Shown here in pieces: positions 1 to 8,864 of a stretch of 64,000 nt of DNA; position 1 is the first letter of the stretch; each line of letters begins with the position of its first letter. Position numbers and translations under genes: made by a program. This DNA is from Micromonospora violae. Its GTDB lineage: Bacteria > Actinomycetota > Actinomycetes > Mycobacteriales > Micromonosporaceae. The stretch covers positions 1,240,001 through 1,304,000 of the forward strand of contig NZ_SHKK01000001.1 of assembly GCF_004217135.1 (NCBI RefSeq), read 5' to 3'. A model generated the notes under the pieces. It ran no database searches, was not told the DNA's origin, and worked only from the letters and a program-made list of their open reading frames with translations.

Positions 1-793
1 GTTCGGGCAGCGCGGCGGTGGGTGCGGCGATCATCGCGCCGGTGGGCGCGTACGTCATGAGTTTCAGTGTGATGGCGGAGCGCTCGACCATCTCCCGCCA
101 GCGGCCCGTGTAGCGGGAACGTTCGACCCAGCGCCGCCAGTAGTCCTGGGTCCACTCGAACATGCCCTGGATCTCGTCCGGCGAGATGATGCGCGGTTCG
201 GTGCCGCCCGTCTCCAGGACCACCCCGCCGGTGTCGCCTTCATTCAGCGTGCTGTACCCGACCAGGTCACCCCCCTCAAGCTGGATGTCACCCTGTTCGG
301 CGATCAACCGCCGCACCGGGTCGACCGGGTTGAACGTCAGCGTCGCCGTCCGGCCGCGGAAGACGTAGCCGTTCTGGTGGCGCTCCAGCCGATGCTCTTC
401 GCGGGCGTAGTTGAACCGCGGCCGGCACTCCACCCGGAAGCGCATGCTGCCGCGGACCATGGTGACGGTGCGGACCAGGCGGTGCGCGTCGGTGGCGCGT
501 TCGCCGGTGACCGGCATGAAGTCCATCACCTCGGCCACCCCGTCGGCGCTGATGAACCGGGTGATCAAGATGGGTGTGCCGGGGAGGTAGAGCTGCTTGG
601 TCACGTACCGCACGTCGTGTGGCGCGATCTGGAAGTAGCCGCCCTTCTCCTTGTCCAGCAGCGCGGCGAAGATGCTCGGCGAGTCGAATCGCGGCGCGCA
701 GAACCAGTCGATCGTCCCGTCACACGTCACCAGCGCGGCGGTCTGCAGGTCGCCGATAAGTCCGTGATCCTCGATCGCCGGATAGCTGTCCAC
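1..793 (-). CDS. Glycoside hydrolase family 15 protein (glucoamylase/trehalase type), N-terminal part
   Basis: The N-terminal ~264 residues of a GH15 enzyme; the C-terminal catalytic barrel lies beyond the window. The start is read as GTG at 793, preceded closely by GGGGAGAG. The protein opens DSYPAIEDHGLIGDLQTAAL and continues with GTIDWFCAPRFDSP and VMDFMPV, the signature of the N-terminal beta-sandwich of actinobacterial GH15 glucosidases, which include trehalases. No signal peptide is seen, so it is probably cytoplasmic and hydrolyses an alpha-glucoside or trehalose. It follows the LacI gene on the same strand with about 120 bp between them. Whether it is a trehalase or a glucoamylase cannot be settled without the rest of the protein. 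Confidence 0.85.
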   Translation of the reverse strand, partial: MDSYPAIEDHGLIGDLQTAALVTCDGTIDWFCAPRFDSPSIFAALLDKEKGGYFQIAPHDVRYVTKQLYLPGTPILITRFISADGVAEVMDFMPVTGERATDAHRLVRTVTMVRGSMRFRVECRPRFNYAREEHRLERHQNGYVFRGRTATLTFNPVDPVRRLIAEQGDIQLEGGDLVGYSTLNEGDTGGVVLETGGTEPRIISPDEIQGMFEWTQDYWRRWVERSRYTGRWREMVERSAITLKLMTYAPTGAMIAAPTAALPE

Positions 794-829
794 GTCTCTC
801 CCCGGTTCGGCTGCCTCCTGCGCATCGAA

Positions 830-855
830 CCTAGGGGGAGAATTCTCGCCTTAGG
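830..855. promoter_or_regulatory. Imperfect 26-bp palindrome centred on GAGAATTCTC
   Basis: Seen directly: CCTA...GAGAATTCTC...TAGG, with 22 of 26 positions symmetric. It lies about 40 bp upstream of the GH15 start, between that gene and the LacI stop. A perfectly symmetric centre without a loop fits an operator better than a terminator hairpin. Just upstream, at 875-890 and 896-911, a 16-bp unit beginning CCCTGTCGCGT occurs twice with one difference. The binding protein is unknown. Confidence 0.35.
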
Positions 856-913
856 CGGGTTTCACGTTCCGCCACCCTGTCGCGTACCCCGGGCGCCCTG
901 TCGCGTGCCCCAG

Positions 914-1918
914 TCAGTGCAGCGCGCGGCAGGACGAACGGATGACCAGTTCGGTGGGGAGCCGGATGTGGGTGTCCCGGTCGACGCCGGCGATCAGGTC
1001 GACGAGGAGGCGCAATGCCTCGGCGCCCATCCGCTGCAGCGGTTGCATGATGGTCGTCAGCGGCGGGTTGACCAGCGCCGACTCCGGCACGTTGTCGAAG
1101 CCGATCACCGAGAGGTCGTCGGGCACCGAGAGGCCCATGTCGCGGGCCACATTCATCGTGGAGATCGCGGAGAGGTCGTTACCGGCGAAGATCGCGCTCG
1201 GCCGGTCGGCGAGGGCGAGCAGCTCCGCGGCGGTGCCGGCGGCGCTCTCGATCCGGAATCCGCCGACGCGGACGAGGCGCTCGTCCACCGGCACGCCAGC
1301 GTCGGCCATCGCGCTGCGGAAGCCGGCCTCGCGCAGCCGCGCCGACTTCAGGTCGGCGCGGCCACTGATGTGCCCGATCCGCCGGTGGCCGAGGGACAGC
1401 AGGTAGTTGGTCGCCAGCACGGCGCCGGCGAAGTTGTCCGAGTCGACGGTGGGTAGGTCGGACGGCCCGGTGTGCGGGTCGACGGCCACGACGTGGAAGC
1501 TGTGTTCGGTCTCGACCACGGTCGGTGTGACGATCACGGCGCCGTCGATGAGGGTGCCGGAGAGACGGGCCAGCGAGCGCCGCTCCCACCCCACCGCGGC
1601 ACCCTCGCCGTCCCCGCTGGAGTAGGCCAGCAGTTGGTAGCCGCTGCCCGCGACCTCCTGGGACGCCCCCTTGAGTAGCTCGGTCGAGAACGGCTCGAAC
1701 TCCGCGACCAGGATGCCGAGCACGTTGGTGCGGTGGCTGCGCAGGCTCTGCGCCCCCAGGCTCGCCTCGTAGCCGAGCTCGTGGATGACCTGCTGGACGC
1801 GCTCCACGGTTGCCTGGGCCACGCCGTAGCGGCCATTGACAACCTTCGACACGGTCGCGACGGAGACGCCGGCTGTACGTGCCACATCCGACATCTTGAC
1901 GCGCTGCTGAAACACCAC
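914..1918 (-). CDS. LacI-family transcriptional regulator of the adjacent GH3/ABC operon
   Basis: A LacI-family repressor of about 334 residues. The helix-turn-helix is near residues 10-30 (MSDVARTAGVSVATVSKVVN), followed by the hinge and a periplasmic-binding-protein-like ligand domain (VLGILV, GHISG, NDLSAI, VIGFDNVPE). The start is uncertain. GTG 1918 gives a normal-length N-terminus, while ATG 1951 and ATG 1894 are alternatives, and none has a convincing Shine-Dalgarno sequence, so a leaderless mRNA is possible. It is divergent from the ABC transporter/GH3 operon, with an AACGTT-centred palindrome between them. It is therefore probably a local repressor relieved by the oligosaccharide product. 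The inducer is not known. Confidence 0.9.
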   Translation of the reverse strand: MVFQQRVKMSDVARTAGVSVATVSKVVNGRYGVAQATVERVQQVIHELGYEASLGAQSLRSHRTNVLGILVAEFEPFSTELLKGASQEVAGSGYQLLAYSSGDGEGAAVGWERRSLARLSGTLIDGAVIVTPTVVETEHSFHVVAVDPHTGPSDLPTVDSDNFAGAVLATNYLLSLGHRRIGHISGRADLKSARLREAGFRSAMADAGVPVDERLVRVGGFRIESAAGTAAELLALADRPSAIFAGNDLSAISTMNVARDMGLSVPDDLSVIGFDNVPESALVNPPLTTIMQPLQRMGAEALRLLVDLIAGVDRDTHIRLPTELVIRSSCRALH

Positions 1919-1961
1919 GCCGATGATGATAGGGCCCCGCAAGGGGTCCATCGCCAGCGAG

Positions 1962-1977
1962 TCGAAAACGTTATCGA
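1962..1977. promoter_or_regulatory. LacI-family operator (AACGTT core)
   Basis: TCGAAAACGTTATCGA is a near-perfect 16-bp palindrome with the central CG typical of LacI/GalR operators. It sits in the divergent region between the regulator and the sugar-transport operon, just upstream of that operon's likely promoter, so the neighbouring LacI protein is the obvious binder. Confidence 0.65.
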
Positions 1978-1983
1978 TACCGA

Positions 1984-2012
1984 TTGACATCAAGTTACGT
2001 GACTGTAAAACT
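1984..2012 (+). promoter_or_regulatory. Probable promoter of the ABC/GH3 operon
   Basis: TTGACA at 1984-1989 is followed 16-17 bp later by TAAAAC/AAAACT (2006-2012). This would put the start of transcription about 40 bp before the binding-protein gene and immediately downstream of the LacI palindrome. The -35 box is consensus; the -10 box is approximate. Confidence 0.45.
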
Positions 2013-2057
2013 TCGCCGCAGGCCGAGTACCGCGACTGACTAGTCGAGGAGACATCG

Positions 2058-3365
2058 ATGGCAACGAAGCGGCGTAAAAGTGCCGTCCTTGCACTGTTAA
2101 TGACAAGTGTTCTTGCTGCCGCCGGGTGCAGCGGCGGTGGCGAAGAAGCGGCACCGCAGGGCGAGCTGTACAAGGACCCGGTGACCCTGACGTGGTGGCA
2201 CAACGCCTCGCAGGACGGGCCCGGCAAGACCTACTGGGAGAAGGTCGCCAAGGACTTCTCCGCACTCCACCCCACCGTCAAGATCGAGATCGAGGCGATC
2301 GAGACGAACCAGCTCCAGCGCACCCGGATCCCTGCCGCGCTGCTGAGCAGCGACCCGCCGGACATCTTCATGACCTGGGGTGGCGGCGAGATGATTGAGC
2401 AGGTGGAGGCCGACTACCTCAAGGACATCACCGACCAGGTCAAGACCGAGGTCGGCAACGTCGGCATCGCCGCGGAGACCTGGCAGGTCAACGGCAAGCA
2501 GTACGGCCTGCCGTTCCGGATGGGCATCGAAGGCATCTGGTACAACAAGGAGATGTTCGCCCAGGCGGGCATCGCGGCGCCACCGACCACCTTCGAAGAG
2601 CTCAACGCCGCGGTCACCAAGCTCAAGGCGATCAACGTCGTCCCGATCGCCGTGGGCGCCGGTGACAAGTGGCCGGCCGCGCACTGGTGGTACAACATGG
2701 CGCTGCGCGCCTGCTCGGTCGACACCCTCAAGAAGGCGGCCAAGGACAAGAACTTCGACGACCCGTGCTTCGTGAAGGCCGGCCAGGACCTCAAGACCTT
2801 CATCGACACCAAGCCGTTCCAGCCCAACTTCATCGCCACCCCGGGCCAGAACGACCCGACCAGCGCCAACGGCATGCTCGCCAACGGCAAGGCCGCGATG
2901 GAGCTCATGGGTGACTGGAACCGCGGCACGCTGGAGACCGTCGCCACGGACAAGGCGAAGCTCGCCTCGTTCATCGGCTGGTTCCCGGTGCCGGCGATCT
3001 CCGGTTCCCCGGGCGACCCCAAGGCGGTCCTCGGCGGTGGCGACGGGTTCTCCTGCGCCAAGAACGCCCCTGCGGAGTGCGTCGAGTTCCTCAAGTACAT
3101 CGTGAGCCCCGAGGTGCAGAAGGGCTACGCCGAGACCGGCACGGGCCTGCCTGTCGCCAAGGGCTCGGAGGGCGGCGTGACGGACCCAGCGCTGAAGTCC
3201 ATCCTGGAGGCGACTTCAGGGGCGAGCTACTTCCAGCTCTGGCTGGACACGGCCTACGGCAGCACCGTCGGCACCGCGATGAACGATGCGGTCGTCGCCA
3301 TCTTCGCCGGCAACGGGACGCCTGAGAAGGTCGTCTCGGCGATGAAGGCGGCCGCAAGCAAGTGA
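2058..3365 (+). CDS. Sugar ABC transporter substrate-binding lipoprotein
   Basis: A family 1 extracellular solute-binding protein of 435 residues. The signal peptide ends in a lipobox LAAAGC with the lipidated cysteine at residue 24, and the mature part keeps the typical VTLTWWHN start and WGGGEMIEQ. The ATG follows GAGGAG. It captures an oligosaccharide outside the membrane and delivers it to the two permeases that overlap downstream. The GH3 enzyme at the end of the operon suggests a beta-linked gluco- or xylo-oligosaccharide. No ATPase gene is present in the operon. Confidence 0.93.
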   Translation: MATKRRKSAVLALLMTSVLAAAGCSGGGEEAAPQGELYKDPVTLTWWHNASQDGPGKTYWEKVAKDFSALHPTVKIEIEAIETNQLQRTRIPAALLSSDPPDIFMTWGGGEMIEQVEADYLKDITDQVKTEVGNVGIAAETWQVNGKQYGLPFRMGIEGIWYNKEMFAQAGIAAPPTTFEELNAAVTKLKAINVVPIAVGAGDKWPAAHWWYNMALRACSVDTLKKAAKDKNFDDPCFVKAGQDLKTFIDTKPFQPNFIATPGQNDPTSANGMLANGKAAMELMGDWNRGTLETVATDKAKLASFIGWFPVPAISGSPGDPKAVLGGGDGFSCAKNAPAECVEFLKYIVSPEVQKGYAETGTGLPVAKGSEGGVTDPALKSILEATSGASYFQLWLDTAYGSTVGTAMNDAVVAIFAGNGTPEKVVSAMKAAASK

Positions 3366-4354
3366 CCTCCGCCAACCAGATCCGTATGCCCGCCGGCGGC
3401 GCCCCCGCGTCGCCGGCGGGCCCCCGCAGGCCCGCGGGGGCCCGCCGCGCCGACAACCGCCGCAAGTGGTACGAGATCATCGGGCTCACCACGCCGGCCA
3501 TCGTCGTCTACGTGATGTTCGTGCTGGTGCCGATGGGCTTCGCGGTCTACTACAGCCTGTTCCGGTGGCGCGGCGTCGGGCCGCCCACCGAGTTCGTCGG
3601 CCTGCGGAACTACACCCTCGCCTTCCAGGACCCGATCTTCCTCGACGCGTTGCGCAACAACGCCATCATCGTGTTCGGGTCGCTGCTTATCCAGGGGCCG
3701 ATCGCCCTGGGCATCGCGCTGCTGCTCAACCGTCGCTTCCGCGGACGGTCGGTGTTCCGCCTGCTGGTGTTCGTGCCGTACGTGCTCGCTGAGGTCACCG
3801 TCGGCATCATGTGGAAGCTGCTGCTGACCGGCGACGGCACTGTCGACGCGCTGCTGCGGTCACTGGGAATGGGTGGCCTGGTGCAGGCGTGGCTGGCTGA
3901 CCTGGACGTGGTCATCTGGACCCTGCTGGCCATCCTCACCTGGAAATACGTCGGCTTCGCCATCATTCTGCTCCTCGCCGGACTGTCCAATGTGCCCGAC
4001 GAGCTGACCGAGGCGGCCGCCATCGACGGCGCGAGCTGGTGGCAGATCCAACGGCACGTCACGATCCCGCTGCTCGGCCCGACGATCCGGATCTGGATGT
4101 TCCTGTCCATGATCGGCTCACTGCAGATCTTCGACATGATCTGGGTGACCTCGGTGCCCGCGGTACGGTCCCTCGGCGCGTCGGCCACCATGGCGACCTA
4201 CATGGTGGACAACGGGTTCTTCGCCCGGCTGTGGGGCTACGGCAACGCCGTGGCGGTCATCCTGTTCGTCATCTCCTTCGTCGCGGCGCTGCTGTTCCAG
4301 CGTTTCCTGCTCCGCCGTGACATCGAGGGCGCCATCACCAGAAGGGCGAAGTGA
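3362..4354 (+). CDS. Sugar ABC transporter permease (MalF/UgpA type)
   Basis: A binding-protein-dependent permease of 330 residues. A charged, Pro/Arg-rich cytoplasmic N-terminus is followed by six predicted membrane segments and the EAA loop (EAAAIDGASWWQIQ), which contacts the ATPase. Its GTG start overlaps the stop of the binding-protein gene by 4 bp (GTGA), so translation is coupled. It pairs with the next permease to form the channel. Confidence 0.92.
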   Translation: MTSANQIRMPAGGAPASPAGPRRPAGARRADNRRKWYEIIGLTTPAIVVYVMFVLVPMGFAVYYSLFRWRGVGPPTEFVGLRNYTLAFQDPIFLDALRNNAIIVFGSLLIQGPIALGIALLLNRRFRGRSVFRLLVFVPYVLAEVTVGIMWKLLLTGDGTVDALLRSLGMGGLVQAWLADLDVVIWTLLAILTWKYVGFAIILLLAGLSNVPDELTEAAAIDGASWWQIQRHVTIPLLGPTIRIWMFLSMIGSLQIFDMIWVTSVPAVRSLGASATMATYMVDNGFFARLWGYGNAVAVILFVISFVAALLFQRFLLRRDIEGAITRRAK

Positions 4355-5217
4355 CGATGGCCGTGAACACCGCTCTCCCCCAGCCCAGCGGGCGCCGACA
4401 GTTCTCCTGGGGCACACCGCTCACCTACGCGCTCGCCCTCGCGATCGCGGCCGTGTCGATCGCCCCGGTCGTCTATGTGGTCGTGGGCGGCTTCCGTACC
4501 ACCCCGCAGATCGTTGCGAACCCGGCCGGCCTGCCCGACCCGTTCGTCTGGGACAACTACTCCCGGGTGCTGACCCAGAGCAACTTCTGGCAACAGGCGT
4601 TCAACAGCGCGGTCATCGCCTTCGGCACCACGCTCGCCGTCGTCGTGCTCGGGATGGCCGCCGCGTTCGTGCTCGCCCGCTACTCCTTCCGCGGGCGGGA
4701 AGGACTCTACACCTTCTTCACGCTCGGTCTGCTGTTTCCGGCCGGGGCGGCGATCCTGCCGCTCTACCTCATGCTGCGTGACCTGAGCCTGATCAACTCC
4801 TACTACGCGGTGATCCTGCCGCAGGTCGCCTTCTCCCTACCGTTGACGATCGTGATCCTGCGCCCCTTCCTCTCGGCCATCCCGAGAGAGTTGGAGGATG
4901 CGGCCGCCATCGATGGTGCGAGTCGACTCGGTTTCCTCTGGCGCGTCGCGGTGCCGCTGTCGCGGCCCGCGCTCGTCACCGTTGGCGTCCTGGCGTTCGT
5001 GGCCAGCTGGAACTCGTTCCTGTTGCCGCTGCTCGTCCTCAGTGACGTCAACCTGCACACCCTGCCGCTGGGCGTGCAGAACTTCTCCAGCCAATACACC
5101 ACCGACACGGCAGGCGTACTCGCCTTCACCTCGCTGGCGATGCTGCCGGCGCTGCTCTTCTTCACACTCGCGGAGAAGCAGATCGTTGGTGGCCTGCAAG
5201 GTGCGGTCAAGGGCTGA
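4351..5217 (+). CDS. Sugar ABC transporter permease (MalG/UgpE type)
   Basis: The second permease, 288 residues, with about six membrane segments and the EAA motif EDAAAIDGASRLGFLW. The GTG at 4351 overlaps the previous stop; an in-frame ATG at 4357 is an alternative start. No nucleotide-binding protein follows. In Streptomyces and relatives such importers share the multi-user ATPase MsiK encoded elsewhere, and that is inferred here. Confidence 0.92.
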   Translation: MTMAVNTALPQPSGRRQFSWGTPLTYALALAIAAVSIAPVVYVVVGGFRTTPQIVANPAGLPDPFVWDNYSRVLTQSNFWQQAFNSAVIAFGTTLAVVVLGMAAAFVLARYSFRGREGLYTFFTLGLLFPAGAAILPLYLMLRDLSLINSYYAVILPQVAFSLPLTIVILRPFLSAIPRELEDAAAIDGASRLGFLWRVAVPLSRPALVTVGVLAFVASWNSFLLPLLVLSDVNLHTLPLGVQNFSSQYTTDTAGVLAFTSLAMLPALLFFTLAEKQIVGGLQGAVKG

Positions 5218-5255
5218 GCGGCAGCGGTACGAGCACAACCAGAGGAAGGCACAGC

Positions 5256-7580
5256 ATGACTGAGGTCCACGAGTTGGTGGGCGGATCGGCGCCGGCTCAG
5301 GCAGGTCCGAACCACAGCCGACAGGGCGGGCAGGACGCCGGGGAACGCCTACACGATCTCCTCGGCCGGATGACGATCGAGGAGAAGGTCGCCCAGCTCG
5401 TCGGCTTCTGGCAGAAGGCGGACGGCGAGGCCGTCGCACCGCTGCAGGGGGAGTTCGGCGACGTCTTCAAGCTCGAGGAGTTCTCCCGGCACGGGCTCGG
5501 TCACCTCACCCGCGCCTACGGCACGCGCCCCCTGGACCCGGCGGAACGCGCAGCCTGGCTGTGGAAGTTCCAGCGGGACCTGGTCACCAGGACCCGACTG
5601 GGCATCCCGGCGATCGTCCACGAGGAGTGCCTCACCGGGCTGTCGGCGTGGAAGGCCGCAACCTTCCCCACCCCGCTGGCCTGGGGTGCCGCGTTCAACC
5701 CCGAACTGGTCACCGAGATGGCCTCGGCGATCGGCGCTTCGATGCGGGCCCTGGGCATCCACCAGGGGCTCTCCCCGGTGCTCGACGTGATCCGGGACCC
5801 CCGCTGGGGGCGGGTGGACGAGTGCATCGCCGAAGACCCGTACCTGGTCGGCACCATCGGCACGTCGTACGTGCGCGGCCTGCAGTCGCAGGGGGTGCAC
5901 GCCACCCTCAAGCACTTCGCCGGCTACTCCGCCTCGCGTGCCGGGCGCAACTTCGCCCCGGTGCACATGGGCCGCCGGGAACTGGCCGACGTGCTGCTCC
6001 CGCCGTTCGAGATGGCGATCATCGACGGCGACGCCCGCAGCGTCATGCACTCGTACACCGAGATCGACGGAGTGCCGGTCGTCGCCGACCCGACGATGCT
6101 GACCGGCATCCTGCGGGACCAGTGGGGCTTCGACGGCACGGTGGTGGCCGACTACTACGGCGTCGCCTTCCTCAACCTGTTGCACCAGGTGGCGAGCGAT
6201 CACGCGGACGCGGCCAGACAGACGTTGACGGCCGGTCTCGACGTCGAGCTGCCGACCGGCGACGCCTATCTGACCCTGCCGGAGTCGGTGCGGGCGGGCA
6301 AGCTCGACGAGGCGCTCATCGACCGTGCGGTCCTGCGGGTGCTGCGGCAGAAGCAGGAGCTGGGTCTGCTCGACGCGACCTTCGACGACGAGCCGCCCCA
6401 GACGATCGACCTCGACTCGCCCGAGCACCGGTCAATCGCCCGCCGGCTCGCCGAGGAATCGATCGTGCTGGTCGCCAACCGGGGCGCGCTGCCGCTGCCA
6501 GCGGGTCGGCGGGTGGCCCTCATCGGCCCGAACGCCGACCGGCAGGGCGCGCTCTTCGGGTGCTACTCGTTCCTCAACCACGTCCTCGTCCAGCACCCCG
6601 GCGTGGAGACCGGCATCGAGGTGCCGACCGTACTCGACGCTGTGCGGGCCGAGTTCGGCGACGGCCTCGTCACCGGGGCGGCCGGCTGCGACGTGGACAG
6701 CGACGACCGGTCCGGCTTCGACGAGGCGGTCGCCACGGCGTCCGCCGCGGATGTCGCCGTCCTGGTCGTCGGCGACCACGCCGGGCTCTTCGGACGCGGC
6801 ACGGTCGGCGAGGGCTGCGACCGGGACGACCTGGAACTGCCCGGCGTCCAGCGCGAACTGGTCGAGGCGGTGCTGGCGACCGGCACACCGGTTGTCCTCG
6901 TGCTGCTCACCGGCCGACCGTACGACATCGGCTGGGCGCTCTCCCGCTGCGCGGCGGTGGTGCAGGCGTTCTTCCCGGGCGAGGAGGGCGCCGGGGCGAT
7001 CGCGGGAGTGCTCTCCGGGCGGGTCAACCCGTCAGGTCGGCTGCCGATCACAATGCCCGGGTCGGCCGGCGCGCAGCCGTACTCCTACCTGCACCCCACC
7101 CTTGGTACGGGCAACGAGGTGACCAACCTGGCCGCGACGCCCGTGGCGCCGTTCGGGCACGGCCTGTCCTACACCACCTTCGCGTACAGCGATCTCACGG
7201 TGGCCGCCACGGTGCCCACCGACGGGGAGCTCAACGTGACCGTGCGGGTGACGAACACCGGCGCGGTCGCCGGCGACGACGTGGTCCAGCTCTACGGCCG
7301 CGACGTCGTGGCCTCGGTGACCAGGCCGTTGGCGCAGCTGCTCGGCTATCGGCGGGTCCACCTGGAGCCGGGCCAGTCCGTCACGGTCGAGCTGACGGTT
7401 CCCACCACCCGCCTGGCCTTCTCCGACCGCACGTACACGCGCGTCGTGGAGCCCGGCGACGTCGACCTGTGGGTCGGCACCAGCGCGCGGCGCGACACCC
7501 AGGCGTCGACCACGTTGGTCGGTGAGACCGTCGCGGTCACCACCGCCTCCCCACGCTGGACCACCACCGCCGTTCGCTGA
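5256..7580 (+). CDS. Glycoside hydrolase family 3 beta-glycosidase (beta-xylosidase/beta-glucosidase)
   Basis: A 774-residue GH3 enzyme in the usual order. The TIM-barrel domain (about 30-370) has KHFAGY near 219 and the catalytic nucleophile Asp299 in VVADYYGV. The alpha/beta sandwich domain (about 395-620) and a C-terminal fibronectin-III-like domain (DVVQLYGRD onward) follow. There is no signal peptide, so it acts inside the cell on sugars brought in by the preceding importer. AGGAAGG precedes the ATG, and the gene lies 38 bp after the permease as the last gene of the operon. The sequence style resembles xylosidase/exo-oligoxylanase GH3 members, but specificity cannot be read with certainty. 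Confidence 0.93.
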   Translation: MTEVHELVGGSAPAQAGPNHSRQGGQDAGERLHDLLGRMTIEEKVAQLVGFWQKADGEAVAPLQGEFGDVFKLEEFSRHGLGHLTRAYGTRPLDPAERAAWLWKFQRDLVTRTRLGIPAIVHEECLTGLSAWKAATFPTPLAWGAAFNPELVTEMASAIGASMRALGIHQGLSPVLDVIRDPRWGRVDECIAEDPYLVGTIGTSYVRGLQSQGVHATLKHFAGYSASRAGRNFAPVHMGRRELADVLLPPFEMAIIDGDARSVMHSYTEIDGVPVVADPTMLTGILRDQWGFDGTVVADYYGVAFLNLLHQVASDHADAARQTLTAGLDVELPTGDAYLTLPESVRAGKLDEALIDRAVLRVLRQKQELGLLDATFDDEPPQTIDLDSPEHRSIARRLAEESIVLVANRGALPLPAGRRVALIGPNADRQGALFGCYSFLNHVLVQHPGVETGIEVPTVLDAVRAEFGDGLVTGAAGCDVDSDDRSGFDEAVATASAADVAVLVVGDHAGLFGRGTVGEGCDRDDLELPGVQRELVEAVLATGTPVVLVLLTGRPYDIGWALSRCAAVVQAFFPGEEGAGAIAGVLSGRVNPSGRLPITMPGSAGAQPYSYLHPTLGTGNEVTNLAATPVAPFGHGLSYTTFAYSDLTVAATVPTDGELNVTVRVTNTGAVAGDDVVQLYGRDVVASVTRPLAQLLGYRRVHLEPGQSVTVELTVPTTRLAFSDRTYTRVVEPGDVDLWVGTSARRDTQASTTLVGETVAVTTASPRWTTTAVR

Positions 7581-7582
7581 AG

Positions 7583-7623
7583 CCGGTCCGCCGACCATCC
7601 ACGGGGGATGGTCGGCGGACCGG
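7583..7623. terminator. Strong hairpin terminator between convergent genes
   Basis: A perfect 18-bp stem (CCGGTCCGCCGACCATCC pairs with 7606-7623) and a 5-base loop directly follow the GH3 stop. There is no T-run, as is common in actinomycetes. It probably serves both the GH3 operon and the convergent oxygenase gene. Confidence 0.8.
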
Positions 7624-7711
7624 ACCCGCCCACGTGCCGATTCCCGGGGTACGGCTGAATCCGGGCGGCCGCGATGATCGTCCTGGTCGCGGCCAACCTG
7701 CCGTCGGCGTC

Positions 7712-8599
7712 CTACCAGCCGTCGTGCGATCCGTCGTCGCAGCGCTGACCTGCGAGGTGGTGCGGGCCGAGCTGGCTGATCTCGTACCCGTCGGGGTAGC
7801 TCTTGGCCGTGATCCCGTCGGCGAACAACGGCGTCGTCCGGGGCGCTCCGAACCACCGCTGCAACCGCGAGCGCGTCTTCAAGGCCAGGTGCAACCCTGC
7901 CCGGATCGGCCAGGCTGGCGTGTCGACTCGCGTTGCGCGCCGCAGCGGCGCGTCGTACAGGGCGCTGACCAGTGCGTTTCCCAGTGGCGCGAGGGTTCGG
8001 GGGATTCGCGTGAGCATCAGCATGCGGGTGGCCCGTTCGATGGTCGCCGCGTCGTCGTTGGGCTGTAGGTGAGCCGCGTCGCGGGCGGTGAACCAGGTCT
8101 CGAACTCGTCGAACGACCCGGGGATGTCGGTGATGCCCATCCGTCGGCCGAGCTCGCGGTAGAACAGGTAGGTGGCGTGGCGTTCGTGGCAGCAGGGTGG
8201 GCGCCAGCCGTAGGCCTGCAACCAGCGGGTGGGGATCACGACCAGGCAGCCGAGGACGTAGCGGAAGTCGTCGTTGCTGATGTCGTAGGGGCGGTGGATC
8301 TGGTTGACGCGCCGCAGCGCGTCGCGGCCGCGGGGCTGGTCGAAGCCGTTGAGCACCATCTCGTACATCAGCAGGCCGGTGTCGTCGATCCGCTTCTGGG
8401 TGCGTTCGGTCAGCTCGCCGGTGGCGGTGTGCACAGCGGCGATGGCGGGGATGGAGAAGGACCGGTTGAAGGCGAGGTTGAGCCCGAGCTTCATGTCCCA
8501 CGGAAACTCGTAGCGCAGCATGGTCTGGTAGATGTCCAGGTAGTCGCGCACCGGGTCGAGATCGCGGGTGCGGGTCAGGTTGTCGTAGCGGCCTCTCAT
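7712..8599 (-). CDS. Oxygenase MpaB family protein (DUF2236)
   Basis: A 295-residue protein of the MpaB/DUF2236 group, all-helical proteins related to the latex-clearing oxygenases, which use haem. Recognisable stretches are the early RYEFPWDMKLG segment, VLNGFDQPRGRDALRRVNQIH, DDFRYVLGCLVVIPTRW and FYRELGRRMGI. The substrate is unknown. The ATG overlaps the stop of a small ORF by 4 bp, so it is probably the last gene of an operon that begins with the EspR-like regulator. Chromosomal neighbours give no pathway. Confidence 0.82.
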   Translation of the reverse strand: MRGRYDNLTRTRDLDPVRDYLDIYQTMLRYEFPWDMKLGLNLAFNRSFSIPAIAAVHTATGELTERTQKRIDDTGLLMYEMVLNGFDQPRGRDALRRVNQIHRPYDISNDDFRYVLGCLVVIPTRWLQAYGWRPPCCHERHATYLFYRELGRRMGITDIPGSFDEFETWFTARDAAHLQPNDDAATIERATRMLMLTRIPRTLAPLGNALVSALYDAPLRRATRVDTPAWPIRAGLHLALKTRSRLQRWFGAPRTTPLFADGITAKSYPDGYEISQLGPHHLAGQRCDDGSHDGW

Positions 8600-8784
8600 C
8601 GGCGGGCGTCTCCAGTGCGCTGATGGGGGGTGGTGGTTTCCTGCGTCGCGGCGACGGTCTGCGCCCCCACCGGCAGCGCGACCTCAAGCTCGGCAACGAT
8701 CTGCTCGCAGCGCCTGCGTAGTCGGTGCAACCTCACGTCAGCGTTCTCCTGCTCGTCGGTGTACTGCCACCGAAGGATCTGCAT
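8596..8784 (-). CDS. Small coupled ORF of unknown function
   Basis: A 62-residue charged, probably helical polypeptide (RLHRLRRRCEQIVAELEVAL) whose stop overlaps the oxygenase start in an ATGA-type junction. Directly upstream, in another frame, a 24-codon ORF starts just after the EspR-like gene (ATG in 8855-8860) and its TAG touches this ATG, so the whole series could be translated by coupling. I recognise no family, and it could be a non-coding spacer. Confidence 0.4.
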   Translation of the reverse strand: MQILRWQYTDEQENADVRLHRLRRRCEQIVAELEVALPVGAQTVAATQETTTPHQRTGDARR

Positions 8785-8864
8785 GGCTATCCGCGTTCGG
8801 CCGGCTCGGTGCTCGGGCCAGCGCCGGCGCCCGCAGCCACGGCTCGCAGTCGGGCCACCATCTG

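Noticed and set aside
377..1456. A long plus-strand open frame of 359 codons across the GH15 start and the LacI gene
   Set aside because: It is antisense to two clear genes, with His/Arg/Val-rich composition typical of GC-rich mirror frames and no family motif.
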